From contig NZ_QGTW01000010.1 of NCBI RefSeq assembly GCF_003182355.1, forward strand, positions 154,480-218,479: a stretch of 64,000 bases of DNA. The letters are read 5' to 3'. Positions within the stretch are counted from its first letter, which is position 1; each line of letters begins with the position of its first letter. The DNA comes from Cytobacillus oceanisediminis. GTDB lineage: Bacteria; Bacillota; Bacilli; Bacillales; Cytobacillaceae. The notes below the pieces were generated by a model. The model did not search any database. It saw only the letters and a program-made list of their open reading frames with translations, and was not told the DNA's origin. Shown piece after piece: positions 53,960 through 62,429 of this stretch. The position numbers and the translations under genes are program-made.

Positions 53960-54541
53960 ATTTCAAGGGTATGTTTAATAAGACATGGGGAAACGGATTG
54001 GAATGTTGAAGGAAAGCTTCAGGGGAGAACTGATATTCCATTAAATAAGTCAGGGATCTTGCAAGCAGAGGAGTGCAGCGAGTTTCTTAAAAGTTCTGAG
54101 TGGGATGTAATCATAACAAGCCCTTTGGTGCGGGCAAAGCATACAGCTGAAATAATAAATAAAAATATAGGGGTGCCATTGATTGAAATGATGGAACTTT
54201 TAGAAAGAGATTACGGGGATGCGGAGGGATTGACCAATGAAGTGCGCATAAAAATCTACCCAGATAAAATTTATCCTAACCAAGAAGATAGATCTTCGTT
54301 AAGTAAACGAGTAATGAGCGGTTTACAAAGGATAGTTGAGGACTTCGGTGAAAGCAAAATACTATTAGTTGCTCATGGAGCTGTCATTAACGTTATATTA
54401 GCTAATTTGTCAAATGGTGAAATTGGATCTGGAAAAACCAAATTGATGAATGCTTGCATTAGCAGCATAAATTTTCATCAAGAAGAATGGAAGATAGATA
54501 ACTACAATCAAATATCACACCTTTCTTGTTATAACAATTAG
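53960..54541 (+). CDS. Histidine phosphatase family protein
   Basis: A 193-residue phosphoglycerate-mutase-like phosphatase. The catalytic LIRHGETDWN motif is at the N-terminus, and TSPLVRAKHTAEII and LLVAHGAVIN follow in order. The substrate is unknown. The only start that keeps RHG is ATT at 53960, six bases after AGGGGGTGG; related proteins begin MSRVCLIRHGE, so the AUG has become AUU. A shorter TTG start at 54059 would lose the active site. Confidence 0.85.
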   Translation: MSRVCLIRHGETDWNVEGKLQGRTDIPLNKSGILQAEECSEFLKSSEWDVIITSPLVRAKHTAEIINKNIGVPLIEMMELLERDYGDAEGLTNEVRIKIYPDKIYPNQEDRSSLSKRVMSGLQRIVEDFGESKILLVAHGAVINVILANLSNGEIGSGKTKLMNACISSINFHQEEWKIDNYNQISHLSCYNN

Positions 54542-54592
54542 AGGAATATTATTTTTGCTTTAATAACCTTTCATATTAAGGGAGGAGATTTT

Positions 54593-55153
54593 ATCAAGTA
54601 TGTGTATCATATGGTTCCAACCGAGCTTGTTGGAACAAAACTAATTCCATTAAATGGACTAAAGAATACTCATCCTAAATTATATGGAAAGTATATTAAA
54701 AAATATTATGATCACCCCGACAGACCCCAATTGCTAAAAAAACAAATCCCTAAACTTAACTGTTTATGGAATGATGTTCTTCACTTCCTACCTTTGCACC
54801 CTAACCATGTTTATAAAGCGATCCAAGACTTAGGAATAAGGACAAATGATAACTTAGAGTTTTTTAAAATTCCAATTGAAAGGCTTGCAAATAATAAAAA
54901 TGCCTTTTATCTGTACTCCAAAAATAAATACAAGGGACCAGCAGGTGCCATAGAGCCAGATGAAATAGAACTATTGAATATCACGGCGTATGAAGAAATA
55001 AAAAAACTACCTATACATACAATTGAATATTATAAACAAGAGCATCAAAAGGGTAACAAATTTGGGTTATTTCCCTTTATCCCACATGTTTTAAGTCTTG
55101 GGGATGTTGAGATTAAGGAAACAGAAATAATCACTTGGAACAAAAAGGAATAA
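54593..55153 (+). CDS. Conserved hypothetical protein
   Basis: A 186-residue protein with no named domain. KYVYHMVPTELVGTKLIPL at the start and LNCLWNDVLHFLPLHPNHVYKA look strongly conserved. The start appears to be ATC 54593, five bases after GGAGGAG; GTG 54602 is the alternative but is 14 bases from it. Lies 51 bases after the phosphatase, so the two may be one cassette. Confidence 0.65.
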   Translation: MKYVYHMVPTELVGTKLIPLNGLKNTHPKLYGKYIKKYYDHPDRPQLLKKQIPKLNCLWNDVLHFLPLHPNHVYKAIQDLGIRTNDNLEFFKIPIERLANNKNAFYLYSKNKYKGPAGAIEPDEIELLNITAYEEIKKLPIHTIEYYKQEHQKGNKFGLFPFIPHVLSLGDVEIKETEIITWNKKE

Positions 55154-55488
55154 ACTATGTTACTAAAAAGGAATATGTAATACAGCCATATTAATAGCGG
55201 CGTCAACTGTTGAGGAAGTACTTTTTCAGCACTAGGCTGAGATACACCAATAAAGGCTATAATACCGTCTCACTATATAGTTGGATGATCATTCACCGTT
55301 CTCCAAAAAATTATGAAGTTTAGTAGTTATCCGAAAGGATTTTACGTCTATTACAACATACTAACTTTTACTATTTAAGATTAGCTATCTTTTCAGTGGC
55401 TTCTTTATTAACTAAAAATAATGGGTTGGATAATATGATATCTAGTATTATTTCACAAAATAATTTTTATGAATGGAGTTGACAAGAG
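55154..55488. other. Gene-free stretch
   Basis: About 335 bases without a gene or a clear array repeat. AT-rich; the HAD gene's ribosome site (GGAG) is at its right end. Confidence 0.4.
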
Positions 55489-56148
55489 ATAATTAGGGCA
55501 ATTTTATTTGATTTAGACGGGACTTTATTAGATCGAGATAAATCTGTAAAAAAGTTTATTGACAATCAATATGAGCGATTTAGCAAATGGGTAGGTCACA
55601 TACCAAAAGAATTATTTATTTCACGATTCATAGAACTAGATAATCGGGGATATGTTTGGAAAGACAAAGTATACCAACAATTAATCAATGAATTTGGTAT
55701 TACTGAATTAACCTGGGAAGGATTACTTGAAGATTACAAAAACCAATTTAGAAATCATTGTGTCCCTTTTCCAAACTTAATAAGTATGTTAGATGAATTA
55801 AAAAGCAACAATCTTATTTTGGGGATAGTTACAAATGGTAAAGGTCAGTTTCAAATGGATAATATAACGGCATTGGGTATAGAGGAGTATTTTGAATCGA
55901 TTCTAATATCTGAATGGGAGGGATTAAAAAAGCCTGACCCTGAAATATTTAAGAGATCCATAGAACAACTTAAAGTATCTCCTAGTGAATCAATATTTAT
56001 TGGCGATCATCCAGAAAATGATGTAAAAGCTGCCCGCAAAGTAGGAATGAAAGGAATCTGGAAAAGGGATTTTCAATGGGGCAATGTCGAAGCAGATATC
56101 ATTATTGATGGTCTGGAAGAAATCCCATTAGTTATCCGAAGAATGTGA
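55489..56148 (+). CDS. HAD-superfamily hydrolase
   Basis: A 219-residue HAD phosphatase. Motif I LFDLDGTLLD is at the N-terminus; motif II is GIVTNGKG, the motif III lysine is in GLKKPDPEIF, and motif IV is FIGDHPENDV. Homologues begin MIRAILFDLDGT, so the start codon should be ATA at 55489 in place of ATG; GGAG lies ten bases upstream. ATG 55786 would remove motif I. Substrate unknown. Confidence 0.85.
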   Translation: MIRAILFDLDGTLLDRDKSVKKFIDNQYERFSKWVGHIPKELFISRFIELDNRGYVWKDKVYQQLINEFGITELTWEGLLEDYKNQFRNHCVPFPNLISMLDELKSNNLILGIVTNGKGQFQMDNITALGIEEYFESILISEWEGLKKPDPEIFKRSIEQLKVSPSESIFIGDHPENDVKAARKVGMKGIWKRDFQWGNVEADIIIDGLEEIPLVIRRM

Positions 56149-56299
56149 AAACAGTTAGAATCTTACAATAGGAGGGTTGCCACCCCTTTTTGCGTATCGA
56201 TATAGAAGTTGGAATCGAATCTAGTCCAAAACCTGAAGTAGGATTGCTTCAACCTAAATAGAATTTTAACCTTGAGTGTGTATTTTTGGAGGGGAATAA

Positions 56300-56647
56300 A
56301 TGACAATCCGAATGGATATATCTTTCACAATGCGTGGGGATTCATTCTCACCTGAATTATTAGAAAAGAAAACAGGATGGACACTATCTAGAAAAGATTT
56401 TGGTAGTGCAGATTTATGTCCACCAATAAGTCTATCTAACAGTAATGATGGAGAAGAATGTTTGAAGTGGATTGTAGAAGCAGTTCATAACTATATTAAT
56501 ACTGTTAAAGAATGTGGTGCTGAAGAAAGTTATTTAGACATAGCAGTGTACTATAAAGGACAGTGCAATATGGCATTCGAACCCGATTTGTTAAGGAGAA
56601 TTTCGGAACTGAATGTTCCCTTTTTGATAAGCTGTTATGAAGATTAA
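56300..56647 (+). CDS. Hypothetical protein, DUF4279-like
   Basis: A 115-residue acidic protein. SFTMRGDSFSPELLEKKTGW and LDIAVYYKGQCNMAFEPDLL resemble the DUF4279 pattern common in Bacillus accessory genes. Function unknown. ATG follows TGGAGGGG. Confidence 0.6.
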   Translation: MTIRMDISFTMRGDSFSPELLEKKTGWTLSRKDFGSADLCPPISLSNSNDGEECLKWIVEAVHNYINTVKECGAEESYLDIAVYYKGQCNMAFEPDLLRRISELNVPFLISCYED

Positions 56648-56660
56648 ACGAGGACTTATT

Positions 56661-56685
56661 AAACTAACGGGTCAGTTAAGTTGAA
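56661..56685 (+). repeat. Array half-repeat
   Basis: AAACTAACGGGTCAGTTAAG then TTGAA; AACTAAC can pair with GTTAAGTT with one bulge. Confidence 0.65.
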
Positions 56686-56755
56686 TAAGGTACTGTTTAA
56701 GTATTCGAAAATGATATGGTAATATTAGGTATAATGAAATTGGTGGTGAGGATAT

Positions 56756-57373
56756 ATGGAACCTAAATGGCTTGAATGGGGGAAACAACTGCAATCTATT
56801 GCACAGGCAGGATTAACTTATTCGAAAGATGTATATGACTTGGAAAGGTTTGAATTGATAAGAAATATAAGCGTTGAAATATTGTCACAACAAGCAGATA
56901 TAGACAAGACAGTAATAAAAGATTTGTTTGCTAATGAAACTGGTTATGCCACTCCGAAGGTAGATATCAGGTCTGTTGTATTTATGGACAATAAAATTTT
57001 AATGGTTAGAGAAAATACTGACGGAGATTGGTCTTTACCAGGCGGTTGGGGCGATATAGGATTAACTCCAAGTGAAGTTGCGGTCAAAGAAGTAAAAGAA
57101 GAATCAGGGTTTGATGTCAAAGTAATAAAATTGATAGGTGTACTTGATAAGAAGTGCCATCCCCATCCTCCTTCTCCATATCACGTTTATAAAATGTTTA
57201 TCCAATGTGAAATCATTGGTGGGGAACCAAAAGAAGGAATTGAAACAAGTGCAGTTGAGTTTTTTGCTGAAAATCAACTACCACCATTATCGATAGCTAG
57301 AAATACGGAATCACAAATTCAATTGGTCTTTAAACATTTACATAATCCACAAGAACCTGTCTATTTGGATTGA
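56756..57373 (+). CDS. Nudix hydrolase with N-terminal helical domain
   Basis: A 205-residue protein. Residues 1-65 are an N-terminal Nudix-associated helical domain; the Nudix box GDIGLTPSEVAVKEVKEESG lies near 100, with Lys in place of the usual Arg of REUxEE. Nudix enzymes hydrolyse nucleoside diphosphates linked to X, and this two-domain type often acts on ADP-ribose or nucleotide derivatives. ATG has GGTGGTGAGG upstream. Confidence 0.87.
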   Translation: MEPKWLEWGKQLQSIAQAGLTYSKDVYDLERFELIRNISVEILSQQADIDKTVIKDLFANETGYATPKVDIRSVVFMDNKILMVRENTDGDWSLPGGWGDIGLTPSEVAVKEVKEESGFDVKVIKLIGVLDKKCHPHPPSPYHVYKMFIQCEIIGGEPKEGIETSAVEFFAENQLPPLSIARNTESQIQLVFKHLHNPQEPVYLD

Positions 57374-57386
57374 TTTTTATACTGTT

Positions 57387-57459
57387 TTTAACTAACGTGG
57401 CGATTGTTCTATATGGACAGTCGCTTCTTGTGCTATCGGGGCAGTTTAAGGATAGTTGT
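57387..57459 (+). repeat. Array repeat, degenerate
   Basis: TTTAACTAACGTGGCGATTG at 57387 and GCTATCGGGGCAGTTTAAGG at 57432, separated by a GCGATTGT/ACAGTCGC hairpin. The arrangement (half-unit, hairpin, half-unit) matches intact copies further right. Confidence 0.65.
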
Positions 57460-57507
57460 AATTGACTTGGACAAAATATACCTAAATATAATTTAGGGTG
57501 ATGAAAA

Positions 57508-58014
57508 ATGTACAAAAGGTCTTCTCTTTTATTGCTTATGTTCATTATCATATTTTGTGGAATAAATAACGTAAACGTATTTGCCAAATCAAAAGGAGAA
57601 GGAAAACCACCTAAAAGCGTTTGTGTAGAAGAATTTGAAAAAGAATGGAAAAAATTTGATAATGTAGTGCTAAAAGATATTGTTAAGAGCTATAAATTAG
57701 ATTTATCAGGATATCAAGAATTTAAGCACAGTGATTTAAATTTAAAAGTAGGGGATAACCTTAATGACCATTCTGACAAAATTTCCTTACAGCATTTATT
57801 TGTAGGTTATAGTATTGGTTCAATGAGATTGTTCTTAGAAAATGGTTTAGAAGGTACAAAGGGATATTTTCTTTATAAAAGAAACGATGGAAACAATATA
57901 CTAAAGGAATTACATAAAAAGGGAGAAGTTTGGGTTGTTATGTCAGTATATGAAAAGAAAGCGGTTAGGTTTTATTTAAAACCTTTTAATTGGAATAAAT
58001 GTACTGAAAATTGA
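57508..58014 (+). CDS. Secreted hypothetical protein
   Basis: A 168-residue protein with an N-terminal signal peptide (MYKRSSLLLLMFIIIFCGIN..., cleavage near NVFAKS). The mature part is basic with two Cys (SVCVEE and NKCTEN) that could pair. Unrecognised. ATG follows AGGGTGATG. Confidence 0.65.
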   Translation: MYKRSSLLLLMFIIIFCGINNVNVFAKSKGEGKPPKSVCVEEFEKEWKKFDNVVLKDIVKSYKLDLSGYQEFKHSDLNLKVGDNLNDHSDKISLQHLFVGYSIGSMRLFLENGLEGTKGYFLYKRNDGNNILKELHKKGEVWVVMSVYEKKAVRFYLKPFNWNKCTEN

Positions 58015-58041
58015 CAAATACCGATATAAAAAAATTCTGTT

Positions 58042-58127
58042 ATTCAACTAAAGGGTGCTTATATTGTAGTTCCAGCTGCTATTGATGCAGCTTTTATTAT
58101 TGTGCTTACGGGGCGATAAATCAATAA
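58042..58127 (+). repeat. Composite array repeat (86 bp)
   Basis: TTCAACTAAAGGGTGCTTAT, then an AGCTGC / GCAGCT hairpin with TTTT, then CTTACGGGGCGATAAATCAA. Same order as the copies at 58617, 59239, 63037 and 63899. Confidence 0.75.
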
Positions 58128-58189
58128 AGAATACTAATGGAGTTTTAGTGAAGAATATGGAGAAAATATAAATATGGGGGTGAAGCTTG

Positions 58190-58600
58190 ATGGTTAAACA
58201 ATACTTATTCATATTAGGGTTTTTAGTATTTGCTTTTACTCCTATCCAAACTGCTAAAGCAGAAACGGTTCTAAAGGAAGTGGATTCTTATGTCACAACA
58301 GAGGATATTATTTCAGACCTTGTATTTCCAACTATTGATAAAAGAGTGATAAAAGAGTATGGGGGCGATACCCTTTTTGGCTGGAATTGGCAAAGAATCG
58401 TCGGTATAAATTACAATGACAATCATTCTTATGATGTAGCCGTAAGAATTCTAATCCCTTCCAAAAATCTTGATAATGATAAGGAAGATTTAGTTAAGGT
58501 AAGAATATCCCCATCCTGTAACAGTGAAAAGCTTAATAAGCTGAAATGTAATCATGGTTTTAAGATAGAAATATTAGATTACAAACATTTGTCTCAATAA
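58190..58600 (+). CDS. Secreted protein of the FPTIDKRVIKEYGG family
   Basis: A 136-residue exported protein. The signal peptide (VKQYLFILGFLVFAFTPIQ) ends near AKAE. The mature domain has SDLVFPTIDKRVIKEYGG, GWNWQRIVGINYND and a C-terminal SPSCNSEKLNKLKCNHGF with two cysteines. I know of no assigned function. A decayed copy lies on the other strand at 47585-47997, so the family occurs twice in this window. ATG 58190 follows GGGGGTGAAG. Confidence 0.72.
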   Translation: MVKQYLFILGFLVFAFTPIQTAKAETVLKEVDSYVTTEDIISDLVFPTIDKRVIKEYGGDTLFGWNWQRIVGINYNDNHSYDVAVRILIPSKNLDNDKEDLVKVRISPSCNSEKLNKLKCNHGFKIEILDYKHLSQ

Positions 58601-58616
58601 GAAGAATATTTCTTTT

Positions 58617-58706
58617 GCTTACTAATGGGTGCGTTGATCCAAGAAGGATTAACGCCTATTTTTGTTGAAATCCTTATTTAGCTAACGGGGCAGGTTAGTT
58701 CAATAA
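58617..58706 (+). repeat. Composite array repeat (90 bp)
   Basis: GCTTACTAATGGGTGCGTTG, a middle spacer with ATCCAAGAAGGATT, then a half-unit with stem CTAAC, loop GGGGCAG and stem GTTAG. Followed by TTCAATAA. Confidence 0.75.
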
Positions 58707-58775
58707 AATAGTTAATATCGACTTCGACTAATTATAATTATAGTGTTAGTAAGGCTTGTAAAAGGAGAATATAAA

Positions 58776-59231
58776 ATGCCTGTTATTGAGCATCAACAAT
58801 TTATTAAAGCACCTGTTAAAATATGTTTTGACCTTGCAAGAAACGTGGAAATTCATACTCAAACGACCTCTAAAACAAAAGAAAGAGCTGTTGGTGGGGT
58901 GAGAGAAGGATTATTAGAACTGGGTGATACTGTTACCTGGGAAGCCATTCACTTCGGTATTAAACAAAGGTTGACGGCCAAAGTAACATTAATGGAAAAA
59001 CCTCATAAGTTTGTAGATATTATGGTGAAGGGAGCTTTCCAGTCATTTATTCATACCCATCAATTTATCGAAGAAGCAGGCGGAACCACAATGATCGATA
59101 AATTTCAGTATAAATCACCATTCGGTCTAATTAGTGTTGTAGCCGATAAGTTGTTTTTGGAGAAGTATATGAGAGCATTTATTGTTTCTCGTGCAAAGGC
59201 ACTGAAAAAGCTTGCTGAAAATATGGATTAA
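58776..59231 (+). CDS. SRPBCC-family protein
   Basis: A 151-residue START-like/SRPBCC (polyketide cyclase-like) protein. The IEHQQFIKAPVKICFDLARN start, the VTWEAIHFGIKQRLTAKVT strands and the C-terminal helix SRAKALKKLAENM are typical. These proteins bind hydrophobic ligands. ATG 58776 with AAGGAG upstream replaces a 33-base longer frame. Confidence 0.85.
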   Translation: MPVIEHQQFIKAPVKICFDLARNVEIHTQTTSKTKERAVGGVREGLLELGDTVTWEAIHFGIKQRLTAKVTLMEKPHKFVDIMVKGAFQSFIHTHQFIEEAGGTTMIDKFQYKSPFGLISVVADKLFLEKYMRAFIVSRAKALKKLAENMD

Positions 59232-59238
59232 CCTTCAT

Positions 59239-59319
59239 AAACAAACGGGGCTTGAGTAGAGATCAAAACTGCCATTGCGGTAGCTTTTTCTTCTTCTACA
59301 AAAGGGCAGATTAGTGAAA
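59239..59319 (+). repeat. Composite array repeat (81 bp)
   Basis: AAACAAACGGGGCTTGAGTA, then an ACTGCC / GGTAGC hairpin with TTTTTC, then CTACAAAAGGGCAGATTAGT. Confidence 0.75.
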
Positions 59320-59396
59320 GAACTGTGAAACATTTCTCATTCCTAATCGTAGAAAATTTAAGCAGCTACCTTGGAGGTTCCAAAGGGGGAAGTTTT

Positions 59397-60686
59397 ATTA
59401 AAAAATTTGTTTCTTTAGTCTTTATTGTATTTGTGATATTAACCTTGATATTTACTTTATCTCCAGTAAATAAAGAAAATCCATTAGATAATAACTCAAT
59501 CATAGAACTTCCTCTGGGTTCCTCCGAAGAAATAGATTTTTCATTCTTGAAAACACTATTGGAAGACAAACGCATAGTTTTCTTGGGAGAGAGTAGCCAT
59601 GGGGTAGCTGAATTCAATGAAATTAAAGTTGATATGATAATGTACCTGCATAAAGAATTAGGGTTTGAAATAGTTGCCTTTGAGAGTAACTTAGGAGATG
59701 CTATTGCTGTTCAAAATAGCGTTAAAAAACTTGCTCCAAAGGAAATGTTAAGAGGAAGTTTGCCAGGTGTATGGGTAACCGAAGAAGTGCTGTCGCTGTT
59801 TCAATATATTAAAGAGACAAGTTTAACTGACTCTCCCCTTATATTATCTGGTGTTGATGTTCGTCCCACCCATTTCTTCAATACATGGTTTGAAGACTTG
59901 CTTAGTAAAATTGGGGATTCTTCCAAGAATGAATACAGAAAAATAGTTGAGCAATGTACCGCATTTAATCTGATGTACTCGGCTAAGCCAGCAAAGGAAA
60001 GAGAAGATTGTGCAGTCAGATATGATAATTTACTTTCGATTGTTAAAAAAAATGAGAATATGTTTACTAGAGAATTTCCAGATTTTCCTGAATTACTGTC
60101 ACTTGTTGAATTAGAACTCAATACGAGAATTAGCTATGTTAGAAATTATCCAGATTCAGATGCACCTATTGAACAACAAGCTGACATGCGAGATCAAATG
60201 ATGTCCACTGTTTTGAAATCCTTATTTGAAGATGTTTTTCCAAACAAGAAAATCATTGTGTGGGGACACAATGATCATATCCGTGATCAAAATTCAAAAG
60301 TCGATGTTGCATATGTTGATGGGTCTAAAACGATTATTTCTATGACTGAACGACTTCCTGAGACTATTAAAATGGATAGCTATATTATTGGATTATATAT
60401 GGGATCAGGCAAAACGGCAGGAAATGACCGCACTGTTCATTCCGTCAATGAGGAAGATGGGATACAAAAAGATGGAACTCTTGAAAATATACTTAGTCGA
60501 GGGAATTACGATGCAGTTTTTGCTGAATTATCTCATGCTGAAAATAACCAAGAAAACAAATGGATGTTCCAGTCGTTAGAAGCTCTATCCTGGGGCTATC
60601 ATCGTGAATACATACCTAATATACGTGAAAACTATGATGCGATAATCTATATTAAAGAGGTGAATCCCCCATTGTATTTAAAGTAA
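59397..60686 (+). CDS. Erythromycin esterase-family protein
   Basis: A 429-residue protein. A signal-anchor-like N-terminus (KKFVSLVFIVFVILTLIF) is followed by the erythromycin-esterase fold: FLGESSHGVAEF, EIVAFESNLGDA, GVDVRP and WGHNDHIRD are family blocks with the catalytic His/Glu set. The family hydrolyses macrolide lactones or acts in carbon stress. The start appears to be ATT at 59397, four bases after AAAGGGGGAAG. GTG 59325 would add 24 residues reading through the ribosome site and is not favoured. Confidence 0.85.
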   Translation: MKKFVSLVFIVFVILTLIFTLSPVNKENPLDNNSIIELPLGSSEEIDFSFLKTLLEDKRIVFLGESSHGVAEFNEIKVDMIMYLHKELGFEIVAFESNLGDAIAVQNSVKKLAPKEMLRGSLPGVWVTEEVLSLFQYIKETSLTDSPLILSGVDVRPTHFFNTWFEDLLSKIGDSSKNEYRKIVEQCTAFNLMYSAKPAKEREDCAVRYDNLLSIVKKNENMFTREFPDFPELLSLVELELNTRISYVRNYPDSDAPIEQQADMRDQMMSTVLKSLFEDVFPNKKIIVWGHNDHIRDQNSKVDVAYVDGSKTIISMTERLPETIKMDSYIIGLYMGSGKTAGNDRTVHSVNEEDGIQKDGTLENILSRGNYDAVFAELSHAENNQENKWMFQSLEALSWGYHREYIPNIRENYDAIIYIKEVNPPLYLK

Positions 60687-60727
60687 TCAACATTAACTTG
60701 GGGAAAGATGGTTGTGAAAAAATGCAC

Positions 60728-60756
60728 TTAAACTAACGGGTGCTTTAGTTGAAGAA
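60728..60756 (+). repeat. Array half-repeat
   Basis: TTAAACTAACGGGTGCTTTAG then TTGAAGAA; AACTAA pairs with TTAGTT. Confidence 0.7.
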
Positions 60757-60793
60757 GAATTAAGTAATTTTAGGATTGGGACCATATTTTAAT

Positions 60794-60890
60794 TATTCCA
60801 TTAAAGGGCGCAATAATTGAAGAACCGATGTGCTGTTCCGACAGCCCATTTTTCATTATCTTTCTTGAAGTATAGGTGCAGGTTAATTAA
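60794..60890 (+). repeat. Composite array repeat (97 bp)
   Basis: ATTCCATTAAAGGGCGCAAT, then GCTGT / ACAGC hairpin with TTTTTC, then AGTATAGGTGCAGGTTAATT. Confidence 0.65.
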
Positions 60891-60953
60891 ATATCAACTT
60901 AATATAAAATTGGTTATATATGTTAATAGGAAAGTAGAAATAGGGGGGAGAAG

Positions 60954-61427
60954 ATGAAGAAAAAGTATTTGATTTTAATTAGTTCAATTATGTTACTTGG
61001 TGTACTATTTGGTTGTTCAACAAAAAAGGAACAGTTTAATGATGAAAATATTATTTTCAATGTTGTTAATACACAATCAACCCATGAGTTTAAATCTTAT
61101 ACGATAGAAATATCAAACAAAACTGGCTTTGATTTAACTCATCTTACGTTTAATTTAAGTTACCCAATAAAAACGTCAAATGGCTCAAAAGGTAATCCTT
61201 TTGTTGTTGAAGGAGAAGCAGATAACTCAACAAGACCAGTAAACCTTAAATCAGGAGAGACAACAAAATTTTCAATTTTTGCTCCTATAAATGAGGTGTT
61301 TTCCGATACAGATTTACTTGATTTTGAGAACCCACGTGTTGAATTAAAAGGTTATGTTAAAGAAGGAAATAACGAAATCCCTTTTGGAATGTCTGGTGGA
61401 TTAAGTGTTTTTGTTGGCAATTACTAA
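60954..61427 (+). CDS. Lipoprotein
   Basis: A 157-residue predicted lipoprotein with signal MKKKYLILISSIMLLG and lipobox LFGC (Cys21). The mature domain is beta-rich (an immunoglobulin-like fold is plausible: SYTIEISNKTGFDLTHLTFNL). Unrecognised. ATG follows GGGGGGAGA. Confidence 0.7.
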   Translation: MKKKYLILISSIMLLGVLFGCSTKKEQFNDENIIFNVVNTQSTHEFKSYTIEISNKTGFDLTHLTFNLSYPIKTSNGSKGNPFVVEGEADNSTRPVNLKSGETTKFSIFAPINEVFSDTDLLDFENPRVELKGYVKEGNNEIPFGMSGGLSVFVGNY

Positions 61428-61436
61428 AATTGGTTA

Positions 61437-61509
61437 TTCAACAAACGGGCGCTTTTCTGAAATAAGGAAAGTGTCTTTCTTCATGAAAAGGGCCATTTAA
61501 TAGAATAAG
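61437..61509 (+). repeat. Composite array repeat (73 bp)
   Basis: ATTCAACAAACGGGCGCTTT, middle spacer, then TTCATGAAAAGGGCCATTTAA. A divergent copy without a clear central terminator. Confidence 0.6.
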
Positions 61510-61567
61510 ACTCACAAACAAAACTGGATATTTAAGTTAATATTGGTGTGAGAAAGTGAAGAAATGT

Positions 61568-61597
61568 ACTTAAACTAAAGGGGCAGGTTAGCTTAGG
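61568..61597 (+). repeat. Array half-repeat
   Basis: ACTTAAACTAAAGGGGCAGG then TTAGCTTAGG. The GGGGCAG loop sequence is intact. Confidence 0.7.
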
Positions 61598-61662
61598 AAG
61601 GGATACTTGTATATTTGTTGAATAAGTAAATTAAGGAATTTGAATCCAGGAGTGGATGAAAA

Positions 61663-61839
61663 ATGTCTGATAAAAAACCTATTAATGATGCAATGGAGCA
61701 TATGAGTAACATTGAGGGTTATCCAACCGATGTAGATTTAAAGAAATTGCCTAAACTGTTAAGGTATTTTGGATATTTCTTTATTTGCTTTTTTTCTATA
61801 TCAATACTTTTCATAATTATAGCTAAGTTAATTTTGTAG
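61663..61839 (+). CDS. Small membrane protein
   Basis: A 58-residue protein: a charged N-terminus (MSDKKPINDAMEHMSN), then one membrane helix (YFGYFFICFFSISILFIIIA). ATG is preceded by CAGGAGTGGATG. A single-gene cassette between two array repeats. Confidence 0.65.
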   Translation: MSDKKPINDAMEHMSNIEGYPTDVDLKKLPKLLRYFGYFFICFFSISILFIIIAKLIL

Positions 61840-61852
61840 TAATAAATGTTCT

Positions 61853-61912
61853 ACCATTGGGCTGCTTTCAGGCGGCTTTTTTTAATTGAACAAACGGGGC
61901 AGGTTTGTTTAA
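61853..61912 (+). repeat. Array repeat (terminator plus half-unit)
   Basis: A GCTGC / GGCGGC hairpin with TTTTTTT (61860-61883), then a half-unit at 61886-61912 with stem AACAAAC, loop GGGGCAG and stem GTTTGTT. The stem differs from the AACTAAC/GTTAGTT type by a matched change. Confidence 0.8.
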
Positions 61913-62008
61913 TAAGCGGAATATTTAATTTCGTATAGATTATTTTTAATATTACGAAACCTTCAGGGTGTTGTTCCGTATATATAGTGAAAAAGGAGAT
62001 GTTAAAAA

Positions 62009-62296
62009 GTGAAAAAAAGTTTTTTGATTGGCATTTTACTAGCTTTTTTCCTTTTTCTCTTTGGTTTTTTTACAAATTTGGATGTGTTTATTTTGATTTC
62101 AGGCGGTATTGGATTAGGTTGCCTTTTAGTAGCAGGATTACTTTCGGGAGTTTTTATAAGTGGTGATAAAATCAGAGCTAATTTTGCTACTGAAACAAGT
62201 TCTGAAAGGCAAAAAAGGTACAATAGAATGCTTACTCTGGTTGCTGTTGGAGCACCCAATTTTTTAGTTGCTATCTTATTGACAATAATTTCTTAA
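62009..62296 (+). CDS. Small membrane protein
   Basis: A 95-residue protein with three hydrophobic segments (about 4-24, 27-50, 72-93) and a charged loop (KIRANFATETSSERQKRYNR). Unrecognised. The start is GTG with AAAAGGAGAT upstream. Confidence 0.65.
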   Translation: MKKSFLIGILLAFFLFLFGFFTNLDVFILISGGIGLGCLLVAGLLSGVFISGDKIRANFATETSSERQKRYNRMLTLVAVGAPNFLVAILLTIIS

Positions 62297-62429
62297 TAGT
62301 GTTGTTAATCAGAGCATTTCTAGACTCTATTAACTTATAACCCGTCGGCGTTGTGTGAGAGTTCAAGAGTACAGAAAGAATTTTTAAATACTTTACTTTC
62401 TAAGCTACCAGTTGCAAAGGGGTGAAAAG

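Noticed and set aside
59325..59396. N-terminal extension of the erythromycin esterase from GTG 59325
   Set aside because: It would translate through the AAAGGGGGAAG ribosome site and put a non-signal sequence before a normal signal anchor.
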